64,000 nucleotides of DNA from Entophlyctis helioformis (Eukaryota; Chytridiomycota; Chytridiomycetes; Chytridiales; Chytriomycetaceae), in contig JAHLKH010000139.1 of assembly GCA_025526915.1 (NCBI GenBank), positions 1 through 64,000 of the forward strand, written 5' to 3'. Below the pieces are notes generated by a model. That model saw only the letters and a list, made by a program, of their open reading frames with translations. It ran no database searches and was not told the DNA's origin. This document shows positions 23,838 to 36,200 of the stretch, piece by piece; the first letter of the stretch is position 1; each line of letters opens with the position of its first letter. The position numbers and the translations under genes are program-made.

Positions 23838-24189
23838 TGTTGGTGGTCGTGCTGGTCGTGCTCAAGCAGGCTGTGGGTGTGTTCTGACGGGATCATGGCC
23901 GGGTGTGTCTGTGCAAGCATTGCGCTGTCTTGGTGACGATCGAGGTGATGTGATTGTGGCTGAATTGGTTGGTCTTGGTACGACTGCTGCTGCTGGTGCT
24001 GCTGGTGCTGCTGGTGCTGCTGGTGCTGCTGTTGGTGCAAGTGGTGGTGGAGCAGGGGGTCGTGGTGGTGCAGAGGCTCCGGCGGCGGGAGTTGGTACAG
24101 ACGGGGCAGGCGTGGCGGGTGTGAATGCAGGTGGCCGTCGGGCTGCAGCGGCGATTGGCGGTCGGCAGCGGGGCGGTGGCTGAATGGCA
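20262..24189 (-). CDS. Ndt80/PhoG-domain transcription factor
   Basis: The DNA-binding domain is built from an upstream exon encoding TLTGGPQFGRTVQHASIFSS and a long exon starting SFNVSVMAKMDRGFFLSG. It continues EWTCYRRNYFQLSAAF, TAGFKSVDLVQQTAKRDKGP and ERVQFRTSTANNGKRRAAQQ, ending with the diagnostic SAPLVVRGRSPGHY. This is the Ndt80/PhoG/VIB-1 fold, used by fungi for meiosis, starvation and incompatibility programmes. Residues before the domain (24189 to about 22770) are extremely His/Gln-rich with CAG-type runs; residues after it are Ser/Gln/Ala-rich, typical activation regions. At least two introns lie in the N-terminal half, where the frame changes near 23240 and 22880; limits there are uncertain. 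The start MPFSHRP is the best ATG. Confidence 0.8.
22969..23035 (+). repeat. CTG/CAG triplet run in the Ndt80-like gene
   Basis: A CTG repeat on the + strand (CAG on the coding strand) encodes a run of about 14 glutamines after HQQHQHQQHQ. Similar glutamine/histidine runs lie at 23815-23845 and 23990-24035. They make this gene prone to length change and to assembly slippage. Confidence 0.8.
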
Positions 24190-24315
24190 TCGCTCTTATA
24201 TGTGTTGCAGGGAGGCTGCAGGGCCGGTGGTGCACAGGCGGATGTTGCTCCGCTGGTCAAAGGGCGGCTTGCAATTTTGCTGCAGCCTCGTGGTTCGTCG
24301 TGTGCGTGAACAACG

Positions 24316-25229
24316 ATGGCTGGCCAGGACGACCCGACTCACACCAACCTGGACAAGGGCAAGGCGTACAAGGAGACGGGCAACGCCTTCTTCAAGGTCG
24401 ACAACTTCAAGGATGGTAAGGCTGCTCTGCCTCTGCCCTTTTTCTGCTCTGCCTCTGTCTCTGCGGCTGCTCTGCGTCTGCGTCTGCTCGTCACTCACCC
24501 GCGTCTCTGCACCCTTGTCGCACGCACTGCGCCGGAACCCGCCGCTCCCGTCGCCCCTGTGCTGCGCTGCGGTGCTCTCCGCCGCCCCCCGGCACCCCCA
24601 GCCCTGAAGAACTACCACCTGGCAATCCTGCACCTGTCGGGCCTCGACAACACGGCCATGAATGCCTTTGTCGGCCAGTCCAGACTCGTCCCGCTGCAGA
24701 AGGACGAGAAGGACGACATTTCGACTGTGAGTCTGGCCGCTGCGACCATCGCCTGCCTGCCTGCCTGCCCTGCCATCCAGCTGCTAGGCCTGCACACGTC
24801 TGACCGACTGGCATCATACACAGACGCTCAAGGCCTGCCACTCCAACATGGCGGCGTGCTACATCAAGACAGGCAACTATGCAAAGGCCGTCGTCTACTG
24901 TGACAAGGTGCTCGCCGTCGACGCAACCAACATCAAGGTTCGTGCTTCCCATCTCGCCCATCTCGCCCATCTCGCCCATCTCGCCTGCCCACAGTCTGTG
25001 ATATGACGCTCATCTGGGCAACGGCAATCGACAGGCCCAGTTCCGCAAGGGCCAGGCTCTGTACAAGCTCAACGACCTGGATCTTGCCCACGCCTGTCTC
25101 TTGGCCGCCGCAAAGCAGGCTCCCAACGACAAGGGCGTGCGCGACCAGCTTCAGATTGTCAAGAACGCCTTGACACAACTCGAGGAGAAGTCTCGTGCTG
25201 AGCTGCGTGCCAACCTCCAGAGAAAGTGA
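24316..25229 (+). CDS. Small tetratricopeptide-repeat protein, TTC9-like
   Basis: Four exons (24316-24415, 24602-24726, 24824-24937, 25035-25229) join in frame to 177 aa. The first TPR reads NLDKGKAYKETGNAFFKVDN and DALKNYHLAILHLSGLD. The second and third read CHSNMAACYIKTGNYAKAVVY and AQFRKGQALYKLNDLDLAHA. The spacer between the first repeat halves, with an insertion after LSGLD, resembles TTC9 and the TPR part of immunophilins. The protein should be a chaperone or scaffold adaptor; no catalytic domain is attached. The gene is divergent from the Ndt80-like factor with only 126 bp between start codons, so they probably share a promoter region. Intron 3 holds five CTCGCCCAT repeats. Confidence 0.85.
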
Positions 25230-25950
25230 GCGGCTGCTCAGGTAAATGAATGGATGCCCTTACATCGATGCCCTTGCAGGCCGTTTCGTTGTTGCTGTCT
25301 GCGCCACACAGAGTCTGCGGAGATTACGCAGATGCAGCGATTGACCGGCAGCCACTCTCGCCAGCGAGTGTCCAGGATCGAGTCGGCAGAGGCTGTCTGC
25401 AATGGCCCATCATGTGGTGCACAGCCGCTGATATCGGCATCTCCATTGTCGACGCGAGTGGTAGTTGTTGCAGCCAGACAGCAGGGCAGTGGCTGCATCA
25501 GCAGCTGCCTACAGCAATGACAATAGTATTTGTAGCACAGCAGTCGTTTGCAAGTGAGCTGTTTGTCCAGCTGGCATTTTCAGCATCAACGATCAAGACA
25601 GGCCAAGTCGAGTCATACCTTGAGACACGGTCCATCAGCAATCGCATCAGGCAATGGATGCTGGACCTGGACTGCCCATGCCACAAACACTGCTCCGTGT
25701 GCACTACACCATCGCACACCACTCGCTCAGCGACCCCGCCATCCAATCCCAATGCACAACCGCAGTCAGCCAGGACACTGTTGCCTGCAACGCGCAGCCA
25801 CTATTCCAGCCAGATGCGTGGGCGGCACACGAGCCAGCGAGACCTCGAGCAGCCAGTGCACACGCGCAGCCGGTAGCAGCAAAAGAACGCCGTGGCATGC
25901 AGCATGGTTGTGCAAAAAGGGAAGAAGATGCCAGATGGGCAAAAGAGAAG
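25230..25950. other. Intergenic stretch, no gene seen
   Basis: A 208-codon open frame (25250-25876, +) crosses this stretch, but it has no recognisable domain and its Ser/Thr/Gln-rich composition is typical of chance frames in this DNA. No better candidate is seen on either strand. Confidence 0.5.
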
Positions 25951-26022
25951 CTCCCCGACGGGGAATCGAACCCCGGCCGCCACGGTGAGAGCGTGGAATC
26001 CTAACCACTGGACCATCGAGGA
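25951..26022 (-). tRNA. tRNA-Glu (anticodon CTC)
   Basis: Seventy-two nt on the minus strand fold as a standard tRNA. The acceptor stem is TCCTCGA/TCGGGGA with G as discriminator. The D arm contains AGTGGTTA. The anticodon arm is CCACG-CTCTCAC-CGTGG with CTC at 34-36, and the T arm carries GGTTCGATTCC (B box). There is no intron. A TTTT tract lies a few bases downstream (complement of 25941-25944), a Pol III terminator. CTC reads the glutamate codon GAG, preferred in this GC-rich genome. Confidence 0.95.
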
Positions 26023-26212
26023 TTGGCGCTTCTGCGTTTTTCGGAGCTTGGAACTATAAGAATCAGAGTTTCTTTGTGATGATTGACCAAGAACAGATGC
26101 CGCAAATGGCTGCAGAGACGGGTACAAGCAATGCAGCCATGATCCAACGAGGCTGTTGCCCGTGCGTCTGCTCGCATTCAGCTCGTACCTGAGAGCAGCA
26201 GGTTCATTCCTG

Positions 26213-27014
26213 TTACAATGTGGCTTCACGCAACAGTCTGTCGAGCAGTCTAAGCGGCATGCCAATGATCGAGTCCAGATCGCCCTGTCGCTCGCCCAGA
26301 TACGGGAACAACAACGCTGCACAGCGAGTGCTCGTCAGCCATCGCCGCAGTCACTCGGCAAACAACGCACTCACGCTCGTCGACCATGACGCCGCCTGCA
26401 CACCACATGATATCGCCCTTGGCGAGCACCGCATCAACGACATCGTCTGGGATCTCTGTCATGTACTGCCGAGCAACATCGACGCCCTGCACCCGCTTGC
26501 CAGTGTGCGTGTTGACGACGACCAGTGCCGAGTAGGTCTCGACTGGGTATGCCGCATAGCTCTTCAGGAACGCCCGGCATTCCTGTCGGTCAAGCGCACA
26601 TTAGCCATCGGCTGCGGACCGCCTGCTGGTGAATGTCGTGGGCAAGCATACGTCTTCAGACTCTGGCTTCTCCCGCACTTGGCCACGGTAGGCAACCACC
26701 TCGTCGCAGGCAATGAGCAGCACGCCGCTCTCGTCACTGTTGGTGCCGGTGCCACTGCTGCCGGCCTTGGCCTGCCTCACGAGCGCATCGGCCTTGGCAT
26801 TGGCAATCTCGAGCGTTAACGCACTGGGGTCCGGCCCGCTTGCGCCTGGCGCAGACGGCTGCCGATGTTCACCGCCGATGGCCTTCTCGTCGATGTCGGG
26901 CGACAGCGTCGTGAATGCCAGGCCGGCATCCCGCAGGATCTGTGCACGGAACTTGGACGACGACCCAAGGACAATCGGCAGCGCCGGCACTTGGACGGAA
27001 TAGTCGATCTGCAT
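26213..27014 (-). CDS. Maf-like nucleotide pyrophosphatase
   Basis: The N-terminus PIVLGSSSKFRAQILRDAG and TLSPDIDEKAI is the Maf/HAM1-like signature, with the S-S-S-x-x-R nucleotide-binding loop. LIACDEVVAYRGQVREKP gives the metal-binding Asp and the KP motif. Later exons give YSALVVVNTHTGKRVQGVDV, and the end GDLDSIIGMPLRLLDRLL matches the Maf C-terminal G-L/M-P strand. Maf proteins hydrolyse non-canonical or methylated nucleoside triphosphates. At least two introns are present (near 26640 and 26300-26390). The usual start would be the ATG encoding MQIDYSVQVPALP. The P4-ATPase gene on the same strand ends only 37 bp upstream of this ATG. Confidence 0.85.
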
Positions 27015-27051
27015 GTCTGAGCTCGAAGCAGAAAGTGGCAAACATATTCAT

Positions 27052-30000
27052 TCAGTCGTCATGCCGACCAAGCTCGTCCGGTGTCGGCGATCTCGGCACA
27101 GGCGAAGCAGTCAAGAGCACACTCGCACGCCGGCTTGCAGCCGACTCGTCAACCGAAAACGCAAAGCCCGTCCAAGTCACTTCAGCCACACCTGTAGCCG
27201 CGTCAATATGATACGACCCGTCAGCCGGCTCGCCATGCACCGATCCGTGCGGCAGCTGCGAGTGCCGAGAGAGATGCAGTGGGTCGTGGAAGTTGGGGCG
27301 AGATACGGCCACGGGTTGATCGGCCAGATGGCTCGAGCCTGTGGCGTCCATGAATCGCACGCGGTTGAGCGATTCCATGCTGATGCGCGAGTTGCTTGAC
27401 ATGGATCTGAGCATGGGTGCTGTGCCGCCTGGATGGTGCGGGTGCGGGTGATGGAGAGGATGCGGATGCGGGTGCTGCTGGTTCCGGTCTTGCACAGAGC
27501 TGCGACCGTGGAGCGGCGCGCCAGGAATCGGCACCATGTGTCTGTCAATCGGCTGATCGTGCATGCCAAAGTGTTGGATTGGTCCTCGCTCATGAGCAAG
27601 GCTTGATCTGCGAGATGGAGACTCCGAGCCTGGTTGGACGGTCGGAGAGAGCCCAACCAGGGACAGGCGGCGTTGCGCGGCCGATTCTCGTGGCGTCAGG
27701 CTGGCAGCCATTGGCGAGTCCAGAAGAGCATGCGATCCAATGACCGAGCGTGATGGGGTATGTCGCAGCGTGCGGCCATTGGGAGTACCAGAAGGAGATC
27801 CTACTGCAACACCAGCTGTGCCAGGGACAGCGCCGTCAACATTGCCTTGATCCACGCGAATGCGAAGTGATGACGACTGCCGAGCGACCGCCGCTGGAAC
27901 TGCTGTTGCTGCCATGCTGCCAGGTCCGTCAACTTGCACAATGCGCGTTGATGGATCGGCCATGTGACCGTCGCTTGAAGACGCGGGAGCATTGGCTTCA
28001 CGATTGCCATCCAGGGGAATGGACTCGGGCTCGGGCTCGGCTCGGGCTCGTCTTCGTCTTCGTCCTCATCGTCAACTGACACCTGTGAGTATTCGCTCTG
28101 GCTGCTCTCAGCAACCTTGATTTCGCGCAGGATATCCAGATCCGTGGGCACGAACATGACCCGCGAGTACGTCAACACGACCCGTGGCAGCATGCACACA
28201 ACGACCGACAGCAAGAGACCAAGGTACAGCCGCGGATCCCTGAACAGCACCTCTCCAATGCCGCGTGACTTGCCGCCACCAATAGCAGCCCAAGTGGGCA
28301 CGTAGATCACGAACGAAATGCCGCTGAGGAACATGGCCGTTGTGGTCAGGAGTGTCCACGACTTGACAGCCATCGCAATGGTCAGGTTGATGGTGACAAT
28401 GGCGAACATGGCTGTTGCCGTGCCCAGCACAATGTGGTCCGCCGGGTGTCCCGACGCGTCAACGGTTTCGCTAAAGAGCGTGTGTGCGATATAGTAGCAG
28501 ACGGCCGACTGGTAGACTGCGTCTGCGACATACGACCAGAATCGGCTGAACGAGAAGATGGAGCGGGTGATGCCGATTCGGTAGCTTTGCGGAAACGCCA
28601 GGATCTGCTGCTGTGAGAGGTCTTGGTCCAGCACGCCGATGATGAGCGGTGGGAGTGACGTAAAGATGAGATTGAACAGCAGAATGTAGTTGTAGTCGTA
28701 CAGGATCAGAGCCGTGAATCTATCGTCACCAGACACGCATTAGTTGGCCAGCCTTGCAAGCGACGCCTGATCAGACCTAGCGAGCCTCACCCCGAGAAGA
28801 ACTGGTACCAGACCATGGCAAACACCCAGGTCATGTTCTTGTAAAAGAACGTCAAGATGCCCTCGGCGATGCGGTAGTATGACCAGTGGCCGTGCACCAA
28901 CATGAGCTTTGACAGGAACCGGAACTGTCCAATGACAAAGTCGCTGGCCATGGCTGCCTGCAGTCCCTCCTTGCCCGAAATGCCGATACCAATCTGCGCA
29001 GCTTGGATCATGCTATGCATCCGTGTTAGTCGTCCGCGGGGCTGTACACACAATCAAACAGGCGTTGCCCGCACCTGACATCATTGGCACCGTCGCCGAT
29101 GCTGAGACACATGGCACCCAGTCCGCGTTGGACGAGTTGCACGACCTGTGCCTTTTGTTTGGGACTGACGCGGCAGCAAATGACGCTCTTGCACAGCATG
29201 CCGAGCTCCAGCAGCCGCTCTTGGGTCGCAAGGTTTTCAAACACGTGCTCGAGGGCATCACCGTCGATAATGAGGCCGTATCCACGGGCCAGCGACTCGT
29301 TGGCGCCTTGGCCGTTGAGCGTCTCGACCAGCCTTTCGTGCTGGTTGCGACGCGCTCGTTGTGCCGACCGGTTGGCTGGAAACAAAGAATTATGCCTCCT
29401 TCCCGTCGCATGCGGCAAGTCGCTGTTGCTGACCTTGTTGCTGCTGTCGCCATTGCCGTTTCTGCTGCTGTTGCCGCGTTTCCGGATTCCAAGCCTCGTC
29501 AGGAACCAGCTGGGCCAGGATTCTGTGTGGTAAAGCTCCCGTGTAGAGTTGGATGGCAGCTCGCTGGCATTCTTCCCCACATGGAGTCCAAACTGAGCGA
29601 GAGCGCGGTACAGCTGCTCAACAACCTCGACGCGGCCCGATCCAGAGACAACGAGGAGTGTCATGTCCTGCCAGAGCAGGTTGGCAGCGTGTCCAATGTT
29701 GATTGCCGTCTCCATCTTGTCGCCCGTCAGCACCCAGATCTTGATGCCCGCATGCTGGAGCGTCGCAATCGTCTGCGGCACGCCTTCTTGCAGCTTATCC
29801 TCAATGGCGGATGCGCCAACAAGCTCCAGACTGTGCTCAATGAGCTCGGCCGCCTCATCCAGACGCTCGTCTCGGTTGTCGAGCGAGAGAGCCGCCTTGT
29901 TGTAGAGAGCCACCCACTCCGTGTACTCTTCCAGCGGAATCACGCGTTGTGCCAGACACAGTGTGCGCAGTCCCTCGGTTGCAAACTCGGCCAGATGTCC

Positions 30001-32837
30001 AAGCGTGACCGCCTTGAGATCGTCCTGTCCAGGTGCAAGTCGCTTGTAGATGACGCTGGCCATGCCAATACATCCCGTCAGCCAGTCAGCCAGCCAGCCG
30101 GTTTCCAAGCGCAAGCTTGCAAGGATACAGCCGGTCACCAACACACCTGTCCGCTCCTTTGGTCATGAGCAAGATGTCGCCAGAGTCGCGTCGCACAATG
30201 ACTGACATGCGCTTCCGCGCAGAGTTGAATTCGAGCACGTTGAGTACTTCGACGGCCATGCGCTTGCCAAGCACATTCACAACCATGCGGTTCATCTCGC
30301 GGCGCTCAAACACGAAGCCGGCATTTTTGGCACCGGTGACAAGCGCGCCTTCGTCAGGAGACTGTGCAGCATACACGAGCTTTTCGACCCTATGCCGCTT
30401 TGGAGTCGGCACCGTGTGGCAGATGGCAAGGTGCATAAAAAACTGCAGGAGAGAGCCACGAAGGAGCGGATCCGGTGCAGTGGTTGGATGCAGATCTTGG
30501 AACAGACGGTCATCTATGAAGCTCAGGACGGGCGAGATGACGGGGTTGGAGTAGACAAGGGCCATCTGGGACAGCATGGTCTGGACGCGCGACTCTGTCA
30601 GGGCGTCTCGCTCTGCAGCGTTCAGGCCAGACTGGTCAATAGACACGTCTGTGAAGCCCTGGCCATAGACTTGACCGCGGACACTGCAACGACGAAACTC
30701 CATCTTGTTCTGGGTGAGCGTGCCCGTCTGAGCCGATCCAAAACAAATGTCAGGAAGGGTCTGCAATGTGGCGGCTAGCCAAGCGTGCCATCCACTTACC
30801 TTGTCAGAGAAGATGTACTCGATCTGGCCAAGATCGTCTGTGATGGTCCATGATTTGGGGATGCATGTCTCCTTGGTCACATGGTCGTACATGTCGATGT
30901 CCTGATAGATAAAGTATGCCTGGATGGTCTTGACCAGTTCGAGAGTCACGTACAGCGAGATGGGGACAATGTTTTGCAGCATGATGATGCTTGCTCTGTG
31001 CCCATCAAGCAGTGCAAGTGGCTTGTGAGCAAACAGCGCGGGCGGCCAACACTGCCATTCATGGCTGGCAACATACCCGAAAATGACAAGCGAAGCGCTT
31101 GTGCCGCCCAACACAAGATGCACCATCTGCGACTCTGCCCATCCAAACGAGAACCGCGACTCGTAGACGGTGATGATGATGCAAAACGAGAGCAGGATCG
31201 CAAAGTTGCACGCAACCTGCCATGAGCCAAGGATTTAGAACGAGCCACCACTTGCATTGAAGCAAGCACACTGATACTGACTTGGACGTTCATGCGCTCT
31301 TCAATGTTACTCCTCTTGGACGGTGTCGCGCCGCCGTTTAGGATGATCTTGGTATCAGCGCCAGTGAACAACACAATGCCAACAACGTAGTCGACGTTGC
31401 GCACGATGCATCCGCGCAGCATAACGTTTTGGATGTTGATGGGTGTGGCGGTCGGCTGCTGATCCGACGATGCGCAATCGCTTGGCGCGACAGCAGCACT
31501 CAGCGGCACCTTGAGGTCGCCCAGCTTGTCAAGCGTTCCCACTGAATTGTATGGCTGTTTGGCGGGATGATGATGCTGCCCATGGCTGTCATGGCTGGTG
31601 TTGACGCCAGAGTCGAGTCGCAGGAACGCGCCGCTGTATGTGTGGAGGTTCAGCGATGGCGGCTCAGACTCGATGACGGCATGCAGATCCAGACAGTCTT
31701 GGGCATTGCGAACATGCATCGTGTCTGGAATGGCCTCGCGAGCTTTGAGGTTGGTTTCGCCGTCCAGATTCTTGGTCTCGATGTAGACGATGCCGTCGGG
31801 ATTGCTGGACGCAACAACCAGAATGTCTGCAGGGACGGACTCGTTCTGTTTCAACAGAACAAAGTCGCCCACGCGCAGCTCGCTCCACGTTGTATGCACC
31901 CACCCTTCGCGCATGACATCAAACGACGCTTTTCCAGACGGCGAGTCTGCGAAAGAAGGCGAAACCGCGTCGAGGCTGGTCTTTGACAGCGCGCCAAGGC
32001 TTGCTGTGGAAGCGCCTGTGCTCACATTGGCCAGCTTCTTGGCAGGGAATGCGCCAGGAGCCAAGGCCGACGCTGGCTTTGGATGGGGCGAGTGCGGAAA
32101 ATTGGTGTTGGACGACGAGGCGATGACGTGGACGCGCGCCTTGTTGAGCTGGTTGTCTGCCAGCTGGCGGCGGTAATCCTCAACTCCGTCCTTGATCGCA
32201 GTGACGCCGACAATCACGATGAGCGGCAACGCCGGCAGCCAAGCGGTGAGCGAAACGGTAAAGATTGGGATCGCCTGCATGATGATGAGCAGCAGAAAGT
32301 ACGAGTTGGCCAGCTGGAAGGCAGAACAAGGCAAGGCCGTGTCAGCGTTGTGCCCATTGTGGCAGTGAGAGGGTACCGGAGAATCTGTTTCGACGCATGA
32401 CTGCGATTGGAGACCGTTGAAAGCGGCCAGCGATGGGGCAGGTGTGGACCAAGTGTGGGGCCAGCCATGCGCTTGCGACATACCCGGCGGAACTGCTCAA
32501 ACAGGTTCTTTGGGATGAAGGTGAGCGGCGTGTACTTGGAGGTGCGGATGCGATTGGCGTGGTAGGTGCGCACGGGCCTGCCGTGGCGGTCGAGCATCTG
32601 TGCCGGGAGAGGCACGTTGACGAAAATACGCCGCCGGGCAGCGCTGCTGGATGCATTGCTTGGCGACCACAGCAGCGAGAGTGGCCAGGGGAGGCTGCTG
32701 CGAGGCGATTGCTGTGGGTCAGGCGTTGGTCTGCTGTCGCTGTGCGGCTGTGATGGCTGTGATGGTTGGGGCAGTTGGGATGGCTGCATGGGCTGCGCAG
32801 CGTGACCGGCGTCGCTGCCTGGTTCCGTGCTGGCCAT
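27052..32837 (-). CDS. P4-type ATPase (phospholipid flippase)
   Basis: A P4-ATPase of about ten TM segments is assembled from many exons. [20 protein letters not shown] is the P4 N-terminal signature. [15 protein letters not shown] carries the DGET phosphatase motif. FSDK is spliced to [11 protein letters not shown], which contains the phosphorylated Asp split by an intron at 30.74-30.80 kb. [10 protein letters not shown] lies in the nucleotide domain, KIWVLTGDK and [10 protein letters not shown] form the hinge, and six C-terminal TM segments follow. P4 enzymes move aminophospholipids to the cytosolic leaflet; the long acidic and His/Pro-rich tail resembles Dnf3-type proteins. The frame breaks near 28040, where one base is missing from a CTCGGG hexamer repeat encoding EPEPEP. 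With it, the text runs on to the tail ending DELGRHDD. The transposon at 32872 abuts the promoter. Confidence 0.9.
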
Positions 32838-32871
32838 TGGAAGGGCCGAGCGATTCAGCTAAGTCGTAAAA

Positions 32872-32911
32872 GGCGCCGGTTCTCATACCATTACCCCTGG
32901 TGGAATATTCC
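32872..32911 (+). repeat. Left terminal inverted repeat
   Basis: It contains TCATACCATTACC and then TGGAATATTCC, matching in inverted order GGTAATTGTATGA at 40082-40094 and the looser inner part of the right end. It begins about 35 bp upstream of the P4-ATPase ATG. Confidence 0.6.
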
Positions 32912-33260
32912 TGATTGGTCAACTCCTGTTGGAATCGCTGTGATTGGTCGATCTAGAGAGCCCTTGAGAAGTGCTGACACTGCGCGATGCGAGCACAGCA
33001 ACGGCAGTGGTGCAGGCAGCAGCGCCTGCTGTCTCGCTGGGCGGTGCGTGTGTGTCCTCCATGAATAAAGAGGGGCGAATGCATAGTCATGTGCAACGCT
33101 CTCTCTCTCTCTGAGGAGCATGCCATTCCACACACAGACCAGTGCTCCATGCATTGCCGCCAAACAATCAGAGCATGCCAATGCAAACAAACACCAGATC
33201 GCGACTTGCCACGACACACAACAACACGCAACAACAAACCAACAAGCACGCCCAACACGC

Positions 33261-36200
33261 ATGGGAGTCGTCGGCGCGACTCCTCCCATCGACACAGGAG
33301 GTGGTAGCAAAACCCTTGATCCCACAAACCCTCTCTCGGGTGCAATTCAGGTCGTGGTACAGCCCCATCAAACACTGCAGCAGCACAACACAGAGCGTCC
33401 GCCCATCCAGTGTGTTGTGCATGTGGACGTTCTCAGTCTTTTTGCCGGCGATATCTACAAAGCAGCACCAATACTGCTGGCACAGCCAGAGGAAAACTGG
33501 ACGCCGACACTCGAGCCGCTCATTGCCAGCCTCGCAGCATCGATTGGAAAGCTCCACACAGTCCGGCTCCATGTCGATGGCTCGCTTCTCAACACCAATA
33601 TCAAGGCTGTCCGCACTGAGCGGGCACGGGTAAATTTGGAAGCAGCATTGTCGATCCAGACAATGGTGGCCAAGCGAAAAGCAGACCAGAAAGGCAACAG
33701 GCTCACAAAGTATGCCACTTGCTGTTGTTGATTTGCATGCCGTGCTGACTGAGTGCCCTTCCAGGGACAAGATCCAGTCACTCCAGTGGGCGTTTCCATT
33801 GACATGCGAGCGTAAGGCGGCAATCTGTGGGGCCATTGGGGGTCTTCTTGGATACTTTGGGGAAGGGTCATCTGTGTGCCTTTGCGAGAATGAGGCGGAT
33901 GTTTGCATTGCATGCCGCGTGCGCGAAGCAAGGTTGGTTGGATCTTCTGCATGCCTCTCCAATCCATGGCTCACGCGCCTTTCTTGACAGCAATGTGCCG
34001 GTCGTCGTCATCAGTGGTGATACCGACCTCATCTTTCATTGCGCGGGGTATTGCCCTGTCCTGCTGCTGCAAATGCGCGGCAGACAGATTGCGCAGATAA
34101 GATCGTACAACCACCCAGGTGTAGCATCTATTGCAGCCACCTTTGACTTGCCAGAGATTCTTGACATCTGCCGGTTGGCGGCAGCCGCAGCGAGAAATGA
34201 CTATTTTCATTGTGATGAGATTGGTATGTTGGCTTGCCTGCTTTGTAATTTTGGATGCCATGCGCTGCGACCTTGACTTACTCGTGATGCTGCAATGATG
34301 ACTTGCAAGGGATCGTCACGGCTGCAAAGTGCATTATGGCATGCATTCGTTTTGAGGCAACATGGGCAGGGATCACTGTCGCAGAGTTCTGTCAACGCCT
34401 GCAAGACCCAGACCTTGCCAGGATGTTTGTGGATGTCTTCAAGGCCTCATTTATGTTGCAGATGTACAAGATCGGCGGCAAGCCTCTTGCTCAATCGTTC
34501 AGCAATGCCTTCGCGGTGTTTCTCGACCGTGACGAAACTGGAGCGGATATTGGAGAGTTCACAGACCAAAGCCATGGTTGTTATGGGGATGTTTTTGCTC
34601 AAATGATACCGCTGTAAGTCTTGCTTTGAATGCACTTGGACAGCATGGCATTGACATGAATGCATGCATCATCCAATGGCAACAGCAGGACTGCCAACAG
34701 GGCCGCCTCGGCTCGAAAAAAGTAGGCGTGCTTGTGATCTCTGGAGGATTCTCATGGCACTGATTCTGATGGATGCCACTGGCAGATCTGCCTCTGCATG
34801 CACAGCCTACAGCAACTGCTGCTTGAGCCACACGGCACAGCAGCTGAAGGGCAATGCCAGCGGTGCGGTTTGGCACCTTACACGGGATGAAGTCATGGTG
34901 CTCGCCAAGCACATTGTCAACACAAGGCGACTGGACGACGTTTTTGTCATGCTCAATGGCTGCCGTGTCGTGTTTAGCTGCGTTCTCCGATGCACGGCAG
35001 ACCTCCTCGCCGACGACATTCTCAATGGCCGTGACATCCTTGCTGATATCTGCGAGAATGCAAGCAAGCAGCTGCTGCAGGCTGTGCATGACTGGCGTAT
35101 CGCTAAAGAAGCATATGCAAAGCTCAGCCCGGCTGGCAAGATTCTTTATCACGCATTGGTGGGTTTTGCGAGGCTTGGATGCGTGTCTTGGCTGTCCACT
35201 GCATGCTGTTGCTGATCTTCAATGCTGCCGACTTGATCCATTACTGGGCGAGCAGAAGGTGATAGCAAGACTGAATGAGCGGCTCAAGAAGTATCCAGGC
35301 TTGAAATGCGCATCTTTCAGGCGTCTAAAAACGCCAGGTTCGCTCTGCACGGGTTGACACAGTGTGGCATTGTGTATTCACCACTGATCACGGCATTTGT
35401 GTGACAGTCAAGGGTAAAAAGACAAAGCAGCCGCTCAGAAGGAGCACACGGATCGCGACCCCAGAAGCTGTGGCCGATATTCGCGAAACGGCCATAAAGA
35501 CGCTCAACGCCCTGACAAACCCAACGGATGTCAGGCATGCTGATTTCCGAGCGTCAGAATTTGGCGAGTGTTATGACCAAGCAAAGCAGATGCTGCAGTC
35601 GATTATCAATCGAGTACCGGTGCGTCTTTGCATTTGCTGGCTCTGTTTGCATGTGACGGCTTGCTGCGATTGCTTATCCTTCCACTCAACAGGCCGTCAA
35701 GCCACCAAAACCATGCAAGATGCTGCTGCCACCTCGAGCCGCAGATGATAGAGGCACAGATTGCGACAAGGTCTTTCACATTGGTGTGCTTCAAGACACA
35801 AGGACGACTGTGAGTTGAACTGCAGGCTTGTGATTGCGAGCATCTTGTGCACATTCAAGATGCATGCCTAACATTACATTCAACCACGGCAGGATCCATA
35901 CCTGGTCACACTGGCCATGCAGGCTGAGCGTGATAAGGAGCGAGCTGAGCAAGCTGAGAAGGCCAAGACCAAGAAGTTCATCCAGGAGCACAAGAAGGAT
36001 GCGAGCAGGCAAGCCCGCCAGGCTCAATCTGATGCCGAGACACGGGCGTAAGTGGCATATGGCATGGCATGTGCTTTGAGTGTGTGTGCTGACCGGTGCG
36101 TTCTTTGACAGATACGAGCGTGGTGAGAGATCAGCAATACGGCAGCTACTGGAAGCAATCTATCGCCTGATTGCATTGCCAGTCATGACGGGTGCCGCTG

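Noticed and set aside
23089..24183. 364-codon + strand frame opposite the Ndt80-like gene
   Set aside because: It is the mirror of CAG/CAC repeats in the coding strand. The Ndt80 DNA-binding domain fixes the true strand.
25250..25876. 208-codon + strand frame downstream of the TPR gene
   Set aside because: No conserved motif, the composition resembles random frames, and nothing supports splicing to the TPR gene, which ends with its own stop.
33120..33260. Upstream in-frame ATG (MPFHTQTSAPC...) as start of the FEN-Fanzor protein
   Set aside because: MGVVGA at 33261 matches the invariant start of FEN1-type nucleases, in which the N-terminal Gly takes part in the fold. The extra 47 residues are Gln/Thr/His-rich and not domain-like.
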